NCBI GenBank assembly: GCA_025936595.1
Contig: JAICTB010000061.1
Coordinates: 1 to 10,981 of the forward strand
DNA: 10,981 nucleotides
Reading direction: 5' to 3'
DNA from: Thermoleophilia bacterium
Lineage (GTDB): Bacteria; Actinomycetota; Thermoleophilia; Gaiellales; Gaiellaceae
Shown: in pieces, positions 1 to 7,401 of the stretch
Layout: each line of letters starts with the position of its first letter
Position numbering within the stretch: the stretch's first letter is position 1
Position numbers and translations under genes: made by a program
The notes under the pieces: generated by a model
What the model was told of the DNA's origin: nothing
Databases searched by the model: none
Seen by the model: only the letters and a program-made list of their open reading frames with translations

Positions 1-1631
1 GTCGCCTCGAGGCGCATGCCCGGCTCGAGCGGCGCGTGACCGGCGAGCTCGACGACGAGCACCTGGTCGTCGCCGAACTTGAGCACGTCGGCGACCTCGA
101 GCCGCTCCTCCTCGTCGTCCACCAGAAGGGTCCCGTGGTCCGAGACCTGGCCGCCGCTCGCGGCGTAGAAGGGGCTCTGCTCGAGCTTGACGAGCTGCCG
201 GGTTCCCTCGAGCGGCGCCGACGCGGTCACGACGGTGAGCACGGAGGTCCTCGAGTAGCCGACGAAGTCGGTCGGTTGCGTGTCGCCGCCGACGAGCTGC
301 GCCGCTGTCTGCTGCGTGGAGCTCTCGCCGCCACCGCGCGAGATGTCGCGGTGCTCTTCCATCAGGTCGCGGAAGCCGTCGATGTCGATCGTCTGCCCGC
401 GCTCCTCCGCGAGCTCCTCCGCGAGCTCGATCGGGAACCCGTAGGTCGCGACGAGGGCGAATGCGTCCTCCGCGGTGATCGCCGGCCGGCCGGCGAGCTC
501 GTCGAAGACCTTCATCCCGCGCGACAGGGTCTCGGCGAACTTCTCCTCCTCGGCGCGCACGATCCGCTCGATCTCCGCCGCGTGCTCGCGCAGCGCGGGA
601 TAGGCCTCTCCCATCTGCTCGATCACGACCGCCGGCAGGCGGTAGACGTCCTGGAGCCCGATGCGCCTCGCCTGGTAGATCGCGCGGCGCAGCAGGCGGC
701 GGCAGATGTAGCCACGGCCCTCGTTGGACGGCTCGATGCCCTCGGCGATCAGGAAGCTCACGGCGCGACCGTGGTCGGCGAGCACCCGGTGCGCGCGCCG
801 TGAGACATCCGAGTCCCCGTAGGCGACGCCCGACTGCTCCTCGACCCAGTCCATGATCAGCCGGAACCCGTCGGTGTCGAACACGGAGCTGACGTCCTGC
901 ATGACACACGCCGTCCGTTCGATCCCGTTGCCGGTGTCGACGTTCGGCGTCGGAAGCGGCACGAGGACGTTCCCGGGCAGGAGGTCGTACGCCATGAAGA
1001 CGAGGTTGTAGATCTCCATGATCCGGTCGCAGTGCCCAGGCCCGCAGGCCGGGTCGCCGCAGGCGTACTTCTCGCCACGGTCGTAGAAGATCTCGGTGCA
1101 CTGCCCGCAGGGGCCGGTCTCCCCGGACTGCCAGAAGTTGTCCTTGCCGAGCCGGACGATGCGCTCCGGCGGGATGCCCTTCCGCTGCCATGCCGCGATC
1201 GCGACCTCGTCCTCCCCGAGCTCGAGCGCGGGATCGCCTTCGTGCACGGTCGCCCACAGGAGCTCGGCCTCGAGGCCGAGGACGCCGGTCACCCAGTCCC
1301 AGGCGAAGTCGACGGCCTCGTCCTTGTAGTAGTCGCCGAACGAGAAGTTGCCCATCATCTCGAAGAAGGAGCAGTGGCGGTCGGTGCGGCCGACCTCGTC
1401 GAGGTCGTTGTCCTTGCCGCCGGCGCGCAGGCACGGCTGCACGCTGACGACGCGATTCGACGGCGGTTCCTTCGTGCGCAGGAAGTACGGCTTGAACGGC
1501 TGCATGCCGGCGATGATGAAGAGCGTCGTCTGGTCCTCGACGGGCGGGACCAGTGAGTGGCCGGGCACGCGCAGGTGTCCGCGCTCCTCGTAGAACGCCT
1601 GAAACGCCTCGCGCAGCTCGTTCGTCGTCAT
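1..1631 (-). CDS. alaS: Alanyl-tRNA synthetase, C-terminus beyond the left edge
   Basis: Charges tRNA-Ala with alanine in the cytoplasm (class II synthetase). The 543 visible residues cover the catalytic domain, the tRNA-recognition helices and the start of the editing region, out of about 870-900 usual for the family. Visible landmarks are QPCLRAGGKDNDLDEVG near residues 65-81, FFEMMGNFSFGDYYK near 89-103, NFWQSGETGPCGQCTEIFYD near 165-184, NVDTGNGIERTA near 230-241 and SPFYAASGGQVSD near 486-498. A Cys-rich insertion (C191, C196, C201) follows the GPCGQC motif, as in many bacterial AlaRS. The HxxxH editing motif and C-Ala domain should lie outside the window. ATG at 1631 gives the family-like N-terminus MTTNELREAF; an in-frame GTG at 1637 lies 7 nt after a TACACT box and could be a leaderless start. 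No Shine-Dalgarno is visible. The gene follows the histidine kinase by about 30 bp. Confidence 0.97.
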   Translation of the reverse strand, partial: MTTNELREAFQAFYEERGHLRVPGHSLVPPVEDQTTLFIIAGMQPFKPYFLRTKEPPSNRVVSVQPCLRAGGKDNDLDEVGRTDRHCSFFEMMGNFSFGDYYKDEAVDFAWDWVTGVLGLEAELLWATVHEGDPALELGEDEVAIAAWQRKGIPPERIVRLGKDNFWQSGETGPCGQCTEIFYDRGEKYACGDPACGPGHCDRIMEIYNLVFMAYDLLPGNVLVPLPTPNVDTGNGIERTACVMQDVSSVFDTDGFRLIMDWVEEQSGVAYGDSDVSRRAHRVLADHGRAVSFLIAEGIEPSNEGRGYICRRLLRRAIYQARRIGLQDVYRLPAVVIEQMGEAYPALREHAAEIERIVRAEEEKFAETLSRGMKVFDELAGRPAITAEDAFALVATYGFPIELAEELAEERGQTIDIDGFRDLMEEHRDISRGGGESSTQQTAAQLVGGDTQPTDFVGYSRTSVLTVVTASAPLEGTRQLVKLEQSPFYAASGGQVSDHGTLLVDDEEERLEVADVLKFGDDQVLVVELAGHAPLEPGMRLEA

Positions 1632-1644
1632 CGCCACGGACGAC

Positions 1645-1650
1645 AGTGTA
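1645..1650 (-). promoter_or_regulatory. Candidate -10 box (TACACT) for alaS, leaderless arrangement
   Basis: On the minus strand TACACT is followed by GTCGTCC and then GTG (1637) and ATG (1631). The TANNNT-to-start distance of 7 nt matches leaderless actinobacterial genes, and no ribosome-binding site lies upstream of either start. A weak -35-like TTAACC with a short 15-nt spacer overlaps the stop codon of the upstream kinase gene. This suggests alaS can be transcribed separately from the sigma-factor operon. Confidence 0.45.
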
Positions 1651-1667
1651 CGGACGGGTCTCGGCGG

Positions 1668-3284
1668 TTAAGCGGCGACGAGCGGGAGGAGCACCGTCAT
1701 GGTCGTGCCCTGATCGACGACGCTCTCGACGGAGACGAAGCCGTTCATCTGACGCACGGTTCCGAACACGCTGGCGAGGCCGAGGCCCGTTCCCTTGCCG
1801 CGCTCCTTCGTCGTGAAGAACGGCTCGAACATCCGCTCGCGAACGTCGGGCGGCATGCCCTCGCCGTTGTCGACGACCCGGATCGCCGCATAGTCGCCGG
1901 GCCTCACCTGGTGGACGCCGGCGAGCGTGTCGTCGACCCGCGCGGTCGACGTCTCGATCCTGAGCGTGCCGCCGCGCGGCATCGCGTCTCGCGCGTTCGA
2001 CGCGAGGTTGATGAGCGCGTTCTCGAGCTGGGCCTCGTCCGCGAGAACGGTCGCGTCCTCGATCGCCGTCTCGACGCGGATGTCGTCGCCGAGAAGCGGC
2101 TGGACCATCGGCAGGAGCGTCGTGACGACGTTCGCCACCTGGACGAGCGTCGGCCGGAGATCCTGCTTGCGGCTGTAGGCAAGCAGCTGGGAAGTGAGCT
2201 CGTCGGCTCGCTTCGAGGCGTGCGCGACCTGCTGGAGATAGCGGGCGCCCGGCTCGTCGGCATGCGCGAGCGCTAGCTCGGTGTAGCCGGAGATCGCCTG
2301 CAACAGGTTGTTGAAGTCGTGTGCGATCCCGGCGGCGAGCTGCCCCACCGCCTCGAGCCGCTGCGCGGTCCTCAGGCGCTGCTCGAGCTGCTCGCGGCCG
2401 GCGACGCTCGCGACGAGGTGCGCCGTCTGCTCGACGAGGCTGACGTCGTGGTCCGAGAAGCCCTCGCAGCGCCGCACGTGGATCGTGAAGACCCCGGCGC
2501 ACGGCCCGCTCTCGGTCGCGACCGGAACGGCGATCGTGCTGCGCAGGCCGAGCCGGGCCATCAGCGAGTCCGGGTTCCGCACCTCGACGGGGCCGATCGA
2601 GGTGCTGCAGGTATGGAACGCCGCGTGCGCGGGCGTCCCCTCCCCTGCGACTGCCCCGACAGCCTCCCACCCGAACGCGTGCGTGACGACGAGGCGGCCG
2701 TCCACCTCCTCGAGGAACGAGCCGACGTCGGCGTCGATCCCGTCGCGAATCGCCTCCAGTGACAGCCTGACCACCTCGGCGTACGGCGCCCCTTCGAGCG
2801 CGATCCGGCCGATGTCGGCGACGCGCCGGCGCAGCGCCGCGTCACGGGCGAGCCGCTGCTCGGTGAGCTTGCGCTCGGTGACGTCGAGGAGATACCCCTG
2901 GGCGAGCGGCTCGCCGTCGAGGATCACGACTGCCGAATTGTCCTCGATCCAGACGATGCGCCCGTCCGGGCGTACGAAGCGGTACTCCAGGGTCAACGGA
3001 CCATGTGCCGCGTCCGCCTGCTGGAACGCGGCCAGTGCGCGCTCGCTGTCGTCGGGATGCACACCCTCGCGCAGGCGGTCGAATGTGAACTCGCCCGCGG
3101 AAATCCCCAGCAGCTCCTCGACCTTGGGGCTGATGTAGCGCGGCCGCGGATCGGGATCGAGCGGCGCCGTGTAGACGACGAGCGGCAGCGTCGCGACGAG
3201 CGCGCGCAGTCGCTCGTCGACCGCAGGCGGCGATTCCGCAGGCATGGTCGAATGATCGGCCTGCGATCGACCCCGCCGCGTCAC
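1668..3284 (-). CDS. Soluble PAS-GAF sensor histidine kinase
   Basis: A 538-residue sensor kinase that should autophosphorylate on histidine in response to a signal sensed by its PAS and GAF domains. Domain order: PAS/PAC at about 30-145 (YISPKVEELLG, HPDD, YRFVRPDGRIVWIEDNS, LLDVTERK), GAF at about 155-300, dimerisation/phosphoacceptor helix with AAGIAHDFNNLLQAISGY (His322), and HATPase with N-box N426/N430 (LINLASNARDAMPRGG), G1 DNGEGMP at 472-477, FEPFFTTKERGKGTGLGLAS near 486-505. All catalytic boxes look intact. No membrane segment is seen, so it is probably cytosolic. There is no receiver domain and no response regulator in the window, so its target is unknown; the upstream sigma factor, 25 bp away, suggests stress signalling. 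The GTG start is supported by GAGGAG 12 nt upstream; internal Met14 lacks such a site. Confidence 0.93.
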   Translation of the reverse strand: MTRRGRSQADHSTMPAESPPAVDERLRALVATLPLVVYTAPLDPDPRPRYISPKVEELLGISAGEFTFDRLREGVHPDDSERALAAFQQADAAHGPLTLEYRFVRPDGRIVWIEDNSAVVILDGEPLAQGYLLDVTERKLTEQRLARDAALRRRVADIGRIALEGAPYAEVVRLSLEAIRDGIDADVGSFLEEVDGRLVVTHAFGWEAVGAVAGEGTPAHAAFHTCSTSIGPVEVRNPDSLMARLGLRSTIAVPVATESGPCAGVFTIHVRRCEGFSDHDVSLVEQTAHLVASVAGREQLEQRLRTAQRLEAVGQLAAGIAHDFNNLLQAISGYTELALAHADEPGARYLQQVAHASKRADELTSQLLAYSRKQDLRPTLVQVANVVTTLLPMVQPLLGDDIRVETAIEDATVLADEAQLENALINLASNARDAMPRGGTLRIETSTARVDDTLAGVHQVRPGDYAAIRVVDNGEGMPPDVRERMFEPFFTTKERGKGTGLGLASVFGTVRQMNGFVSVESVVDQGTTMTVLLPLVAA

Positions 3285-3296
3285 CCGAACGAGGGA

Positions 3297-3302
3297 CTCC
3301 TC
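3297..3302 (-). promoter_or_regulatory. Ribosome-binding site (GAGGAG) deciding the kinase start
   Basis: GAGGAG lies in the 25-bp spacer after the sigma-factor stop codon, 12 nt before GTG at 3284. The spacing is slightly long, but the alternative ATG (Met14 of the kinase) has no comparable site, so this supports the longer product. Confidence 0.55.
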
Positions 3303-3309
3303 AGAGCTC

Positions 3310-4074
3310 TCAGGCGGCGTGCCGGTCCGGGTCGAGCTCGTCCGCCGCGATCTCCTCGCGGATCTTCTCGAGCGCGCGCCGGATCAGGCGCGAGACGTGC
3401 ATCTGCGAGATGCCGACCTGCTGGGCGATCTGCGACTGCGTCAGGCCCTCGAAGAAGCGCAGGTGCAGGATCATCCGCTCGCGCTCGTCGAGCACCTTGA
3501 AGCCCGGCGCGAGCACCGCCCGGTCCTCCGAGACCTCGTACTGGTGCTCGAGCGTGCCGAGCGACTCGAGCGGATCGAGCTCCTCTCCGTCCTCCGTGCT
3601 GCCGCCCGACGAGAGCGAGAGCGACGAATACGCCCGGCCGGATTCGAGCGCCTCGAGCACCGCTTCCTCCTCGACTCCGGCCGCCTTCGCAAGCTCGGGA
3701 ATCGTCGGCGAGCGGCTCAGCTGCACCGTCAGCTGCTCGACGAGCTTCGAGAGCTGCACGTTCAGCTCCTGGAGCCCGCGCGGGACGCGGACGGCCCAGC
3801 CGCGGTCGCGGAAGTGCCGCTTGATCTCGCCGATGATGTTCGGAGTCGCGTACGTGGTCAACTCGACGCCGCGGTCGAGATCGAAGCGGTCGATGGCCTT
3901 GATCAACCCGATCGAGCCGATCTGGACGAGATCGTCGAGCTGCTCGCCGCGGTAGCTGTAGCGCCGTGCGAGCGAGCGGACGAGCGACATGTACTGCTCG
4001 ATCAGCTGCTCGCGCGCGTGCAGGTCGCCGTGCTCGTGATAGCGCCGGAGGAGGACCTTGTCGCTCTCAGCCAC
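3310..4074 (-). CDS. RNA polymerase sigma factor, SigB/SigF family
   Basis: A 254-residue group 3 sigma factor of the SigB/SigF/SigG type, which would direct RNA polymerase to stress or developmental promoters. Region 2 is at about 25-100 with LDDLVQIGSIGLIKAIDRFD (core binding) and TTYATPNIIGEIKRHFRDRG followed by VRVPRGLQEL (-10 recognition). Region 3 is at about 104-150 (PTIPELAKAAGV). Region 4 is at about 190-242 with RMILHLRFFEGLTQSQIA and helix-turn-helix GISQMHVSRLIRRAL. An acidic linker (about 157-185) joins regions 3 and 4. Length is normal. The GTG start overlaps the last 8 nt of the anti-sigma gene, so the two are probably translationally coupled, the classic order for an anti-sigma/sigma pair. 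An AGGTGG motif about 9 nt upstream can serve as ribosome-binding site. No SigB-type promoter (GTTT/GGGTAT) was found in the window, so self-regulation is not evident. Confidence 0.96.
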   Translation of the reverse strand: MAESDKVLLRRYHEHGDLHAREQLIEQYMSLVRSLARRYSYRGEQLDDLVQIGSIGLIKAIDRFDLDRGVELTTYATPNIIGEIKRHFRDRGWAVRVPRGLQELNVQLSKLVEQLTVQLSRSPTIPELAKAAGVEEEAVLEALESGRAYSSLSLSSGGSTEDGEELDPLESLGTLEHQYEVSEDRAVLAPGFKVLDERERMILHLRFFEGLTQSQIAQQVGISQMHVSRLIRRALEKIREEIAADELDPDRHAA

Positions 4075-4438
4075 GGACGACCGCCACCTTCTTCGTCAGC
4101 CGGACCCACTCGCCGTCCACGTGGACGTCGTCGACGGTCGACTCGAGCACGCGACGGATTCCGAGCTCGCCGTCCGGCTCGCGCTCGATCTCGTCGAGCA
4201 GCCGCCGGGTCAGCGGCCCGACGAGCGTCTCGAGCTCGCCCTCGCTGACGCGCATGCGCACGGTGACGTCGCCGGCCTTCGCCTCCGTCCGGTCGAGGAT
4301 CGAGTCGAGCGCGATCTGGAGGTCCTCGAGGCTCTCGACCGTCAGGTCGAGCCGCACCGCGAGGCCCCCGAGCACGAGATGCGCGACGCGGTGAAAGTTC
4401 GGCTCGCGCGGGAGCGTGAGCGTGATCTCGTCACTCAT
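4067..4438 (-). CDS. RsbW-like anti-sigma factor with degenerate ATPase boxes
   Basis: A 123-residue protein whose length, position and overall pattern match the RsbW/SpoIIAB anti-sigma family (HATPase_c_2 fold): residues 6-46 follow the family (TLPREPNFHRVAHLVLGG, then LEDLQIALDS) and the end resembles its last strands (DDVHVDGEWVRLTKKV). Classical RsbW binds its sigma factor and phosphorylates an RsbV-type antagonist. Here the N-box region, usually E-x-x-x-N, reads ALDSILDRTE; the DxG of the G1 box is absent (LETLVGPLT), and the glycine-rich box is reduced to DGELGI. ATP binding and kinase activity are therefore doubtful. It overlaps DUF948 upstream and sigma downstream by 8 nt each, supporting a sigma-binding role. 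GAAGG 6 nt before the ATG is a good ribosome-binding site. Without the neighbours the family call would be weaker. Confidence 0.78.
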   Translation of the reverse strand: MSDEITLTLPREPNFHRVAHLVLGGLAVRLDLTVESLEDLQIALDSILDRTEAKAGDVTVRMRVSEGELETLVGPLTRRLLDEIEREPDGELGIRRVLESTVDDVHVDGEWVRLTKKVAVVRG

Positions 4439-4883
4439 GGCTCGCCTTCAGCTCCTCTTCGAGGTCGGTCTCGCGCCGTGCTGCAGCGCGCTTCCCCTCG
4501 TCGACGGCGTCGCGCCAGCTGCGGCGCGTCTTCAGCGACGCCCAGCCGTGGGAGACGCCCGCGGAGAGGCCGGTGAGCTTCTGCACCGGCCGCTTCACCG
4601 CGAAGCTCACTGTGCGAACGGCCTCGTCCACCGCCTCGACCGCGTCGACGGCGCTCGTCGTCGCTGTATCCAGCTTGTCCAGCTGCGTGTTGACCCGGTC
4701 CACCGAACCCCCGACTTTCTCGATCACCGGCAGAACCTCCCGTTCTGCTCCCCGGATCAACGAAGAAAGTCGGTCGAACGTTACGGCCAACCGAAGGAAA
4801 GCCCAGCCGAGCCCGAGACCGACGACGACGAGGAAGACGGCGAGCGCGAGATCGGCGACGTCTCCGGTGGAAAAGGCGATCAC
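4431..4883 (-). CDS. DUF948-type membrane-anchored protein
   Basis: A 150-residue protein with one N-terminal membrane helix (about residues 9-32, ALAVFLVVVGLGLGWAFLRL), then a long amphipathic, probably coiled region (about 37-100) with regularly spaced Val/Leu/Asp residues, as in DUF948 proteins, and a basic/acidic tail ending EEELKASHE. Function is not established; as I recall, the family includes the B. subtilis general-stress protein YtxG, which would fit the anti-sigma/sigma pair directly downstream. The GTG start lies 9 bp after the mnmA stop, with AAGG 7 nt upstream, and the end overlaps the anti-sigma start by 8 nt, so it is part of the same transcript. It might anchor or sense for the stress module, but that is inference from position only. 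Confidence 0.8.
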   Translation of the reverse strand: MIAFSTGDVADLALAVFLVVVGLGLGWAFLRLAVTFDRLSSLIRGAEREVLPVIEKVGGSVDRVNTQLDKLDTATTSAVDAVEAVDEAVRTVSFAVKRPVQKLTGLSAGVSHGWASLKTRRSWRDAVDEGKRAAARRETDLEEELKASHE

Positions 4884-4892
4884 CGTGGAACC

Positions 4893-6152
4893 TTAGACAG
4901 AGGCGGCGGTCGTCACCAATCCAGCCCCGACTACGACGTCGCCGTCGTAGAGCACCGCCGCCTGCCCGCGCGCGACGCCGTAGGCCGGCTCGTCGAGGTG
5001 GAGCCGGAAACCGGACGCGGTCTCGTCGACGCTCGCGGCGACCGCGGGCGAGCGGTAGCGCAGCTTCGCCGTGACACGTGCGGCGGGCACGTACAACCGC
5101 CCGCGGGCCGACACGCGCGTGCGCGCGAGCGACGCGCGCGGGCCGACGACGACCGTGTTCGTGCGCGCGTCGGTCGAGAGCGCGTACAGCGGCTCGGCCG
5201 CCGCGATCCCGAGCCCGCGCCGCTGGCCGGGCGTGAACTGCCAGTGGCCGTTGTGCGCGCCGACGGCGGCGCCCGACTCGTCGACGATCGTCCCGCCCGT
5301 CGCCGGAAGACCGTGCCGCCCGAGGAACGCGCGGTAGTCGTCGCCGGCGAGGAAGCAGGCCTCCTGACTCTCCGCCTTCTCAGCCGCCGCGAGCCCCGCC
5401 GCGCGCGCCTGCGCCCGCGTCTCCGCCTTCGTCTGCACGCCGAGCGGGAACCAGATCCGGTCGAGCGTGCGCGGGTCGAGCCGCCCCAGCATGTAGCTCT
5501 GGTCCTTGTGCTCGTCGGCGCCGCGCGCAAGGAGCAGCCGGCCCTCGTGCTCGACGATCCGCGCGTAGTGGCCGGTGGCGAGGCGGGCCGCACCGACCCG
5601 GCGCGCGAACGCGAGCAACTCGGCGAAGCGGAAGCCGCCGTTGCAGCGGATGCAAGGGTTCGGCGTCTCGCCGCGGGCGTACCCGCGCACGAACGGCGTC
5701 ACGACCGCGCGCCGGAACGCCTCGCGCAGGTCGAGGGTCACGTGCGGTAGGCCGAGGCGATGACATGACGCGCGGGCGGCGATCACCGCGCTCGGCGAGC
5801 AGCAGGCGCGCTCGGCGTCGGGGCCTGCGGGATCGAGCCAGAGCCGGAGCGTCACACCAACGGCTCCCGCACCCGCTTTGATCAGCGTGACGGCGCTGTC
5901 GACGCCGCCGCTCATCGCGACCGCGACGCGGCGCGGGTCGGCCGCGGCGCGCACAGCGGGACCGAGTGCGTTCGCGAGCGCGTCGACCGGCAGGGTCTCG
6001 CCTCCGACCGCGGCCGCCTCGAGCAGCGTCAGCCCGCGCAGGTCCGCGTCGAGCCCCGCGGCGTCCGCATCGACGATCCGGTCGCCCTCGACCCGCAGGC
6101 GGACTGCCGCCCAGTCCTCACCGCGCGCCGAGTCTCCAACGAGCTCGCGCAT
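4893..6152 (-). CDS. mnmA: tRNA 2-thiouridine(34) synthase with extra N-terminal domain
   Basis: Thiolates the wobble uridine of Lys, Glu and Gln tRNAs, using ATP to adenylate U34. The enzyme core begins near residue 75: PP-loop VAVAMSGGVDSAVTL (76-90), ACCSPSAVIAARASC, NPCIRCNGGFRF with C167 and C170, TGHYARIV, KDQSYMLGRL, the second catalytic cysteine C266 in ESQEACFLAGDDYRAFLGR, and FTPGQRRGLGI, then the C-terminal beta-barrel. The protein is 419 residues against about 360 usual because of about 75 residues before the PP-loop (GDSARGED, VRLRVEGDRIVDAD, GLTLLEAAAV), which resemble a shrunken IscU/NifU domain without its cysteines. The frame stays open further upstream, but ATG 6152 is preferred: TACCCT lies 6 nt before it (leaderless style) and upstream residues look non-coding. 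A GTG 45 nt upstream is possible. DUF948 follows after 9 bp. Confidence 0.95.
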   Translation of the reverse strand: MRELVGDSARGEDWAAVRLRVEGDRIVDADAAGLDADLRGLTLLEAAAVGGETLPVDALANALGPAVRAAADPRRVAVAMSGGVDSAVTLIKAGAGAVGVTLRLWLDPAGPDAERACCSPSAVIAARASCHRLGLPHVTLDLREAFRRAVVTPFVRGYARGETPNPCIRCNGGFRFAELLAFARRVGAARLATGHYARIVEHEGRLLLARGADEHKDQSYMLGRLDPRTLDRIWFPLGVQTKAETRAQARAAGLAAAEKAESQEACFLAGDDYRAFLGRHGLPATGGTIVDESGAAVGAHNGHWQFTPGQRRGLGIAAAEPLYALSTDARTNTVVVGPRASLARTRVSARGRLYVPAARVTAKLRYRSPAVAASVDETASGFRLHLDEPAYGVARGQAAVLYDGDVVVGAGLVTTAASV

Positions 6153-6158
6153 CGGGCC

Positions 6159-6164
6159 AGGGTA
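6159..6164 (-). promoter_or_regulatory. Candidate -10 box (TACCCT) for mnmA, leaderless arrangement
   Basis: On the minus strand TACCCT is followed by GGCCCG and then ATG (6152). The 6-nt distance parallels the alaS arrangement and fits a leaderless transcript. No good -35 hexamer is seen. An AAGGAG lies farther upstream, too distant from this ATG to act as its ribosome-binding site, so a leadered start near it cannot be excluded. It would drive mnmA and the downstream sigma-factor genes. Confidence 0.35.
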
Positions 6165-6228
6165 CTCCCAGGAGCTCCTTTCATACTGAGACGAGTGCTC
6201 CACCCCGCCGGTTGCCGCGTCCGTGTGA

Positions 6229-6245
6229 ACCTGGACAAGCCAGGT
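6229..6245. other. Perfect 6-bp hairpin (ACCTGG / CCAGGT)
   Basis: ACCTGG and CCAGGT flank a 5-nt loop inside the gap before mnmA. No T-tract follows on either strand, so it is not a standard intrinsic terminator. It could be an operator-like inverted repeat or chance in GC-rich DNA. Confidence 0.3.
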
Positions 6246-6331
6246 GGGTGCCGTGCGAGCCCGCGGCGAGAAAGCACCGTGGCCCGACCCGGGCTCCCTT
6301 TCACATGGTGTTGGTTCTACATGGATACGCG

Positions 6332-6354
6332 GCGCTCGAAACGGGGTCGAGCAC
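6332..6354 (-). terminator. Possible hairpin terminator after the RlpA-like gene
   Basis: About 16 bp past the stop codon the minus-strand RNA can form GUGCUCGA/UCGAGCGC, an 8-bp stem with one G-U pair and a 7-nt loop. No U-tract follows, so termination would be of the U-less type seen in some high-GC bacteria. Its position at the end of the Glu-Pro cluster is what makes it credible. Confidence 0.35.
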
Positions 6355-6370
6355 TCGCGGAAAACAGTAG

Positions 6371-6774
6371 CTATCCGGAGCGCGCGTAGGACCAGTGCAC
6401 GACCTGCACGCCGCGCAGGCCGAGGCGGCGCGCGAGCGCGTCGGTGAGGTCGAACTGGCGGCCCGGGACGTACGGCCCACGGTCGACGACCTGCGTCAGC
6501 ACCGTCGTCCCCCGGAAGGTGATGAAGATCCGCGCGCCGCACGGAAGCGTCGGGTGTGCGACACCCTCGGTCTCGGGGCGGATCGTCCCTCCGCACGCAG
6601 TCCGCCGCCCCAACGCAGCCGGCCCGCTCGAGCCCGCGAGCGCGACGTACGAGCCTTCGGGCTGGGGCCCGCTGTCGTTGCCGCCGCGGGTCTGTGCAGT
6701 GACGGCGAGCGAGATCGCCCCGGCGAGCAGCGCGAGGCCCGCGAGCGCGACCTCCCGCACCGCGAGCCGCGGTC

Positions 6775-6778
<4 letters not shown>
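6371..6778 (-). CDS. Exported double-psi beta-barrel (RlpA-like) protein
   Basis: A small 135-residue exported protein: an N-terminal hydrophobic segment (about 8-28) acts as membrane anchor or signal, followed by a short linker and one double-psi beta-barrel. Motifs: GRRTACGGTI (58-66), GVAHPTLPCGARIFITF (72-88) and VVDRGPYVPGRQFDLT (97-112), the standard RlpA/expansin layout. His75 and Asp99 are kept, but the acidic residue that follows the Asn-Gly of Gram-negative RlpA is replaced in ACGGTI, so lytic transglycosylase activity is uncertain. C62 and C80 could form a disulfide outside the cell. No SPOR peptidoglycan-binding domain is present. The frame is open upstream to 7303, but that part is an out-of-frame read of the Glu-Pro repeats; ATG 6778 overlaps the preceding stop in ATGA, indicating translational coupling. 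Confidence 0.85.
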
Positions 6779-7398
<620 letters not shown>

Positions 7399-7401
7399 CC
7401 G

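Larger units (their letters stand above)
6153..6370. other. 218-bp intergenic gap between the RlpA-like gene and mnmA
   Basis: The largest gene-free stretch. On the minus strand it contains two hairpins (listed separately) and two similar purine-rich motifs, GTGAAAGGGAGCCCGGG near 6304-6288 and ATGAAAGGAGCTCCTGGG near 6184-6167. I see no convincing protein, tRNA or known riboswitch in it. The open frames crossing it continue into mnmA in the wrong frame or lack family-like sequence. Confidence 0.6.

Noticed and set aside
36..803. Plus-strand open frame of 255 codons opposite alaS
   Set aside because: It is antisense to a continuous AlaRS reading frame with conserved motifs.
4416..5750. Plus-strand open frame of 444 codons opposite DUF948 and mnmA
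   Set aside because: It crosses gene boundaries on the other strand and shows no motif; MnmA motifs on the minus strand are decisive.
6229..6245. Intrinsic terminator at the perfect hairpin in the mnmA gap
   Set aside because: Only 6 bp of stem and no T-tract on either side; listed as a hairpin only.
6153..6370. SigB/SigF-type promoter (GTTT with GGGTAT) before mnmA that would make the sigma operon self-regulated
   Set aside because: GTTT motifs occur, but none is followed by GGGTAT at suitable spacing.
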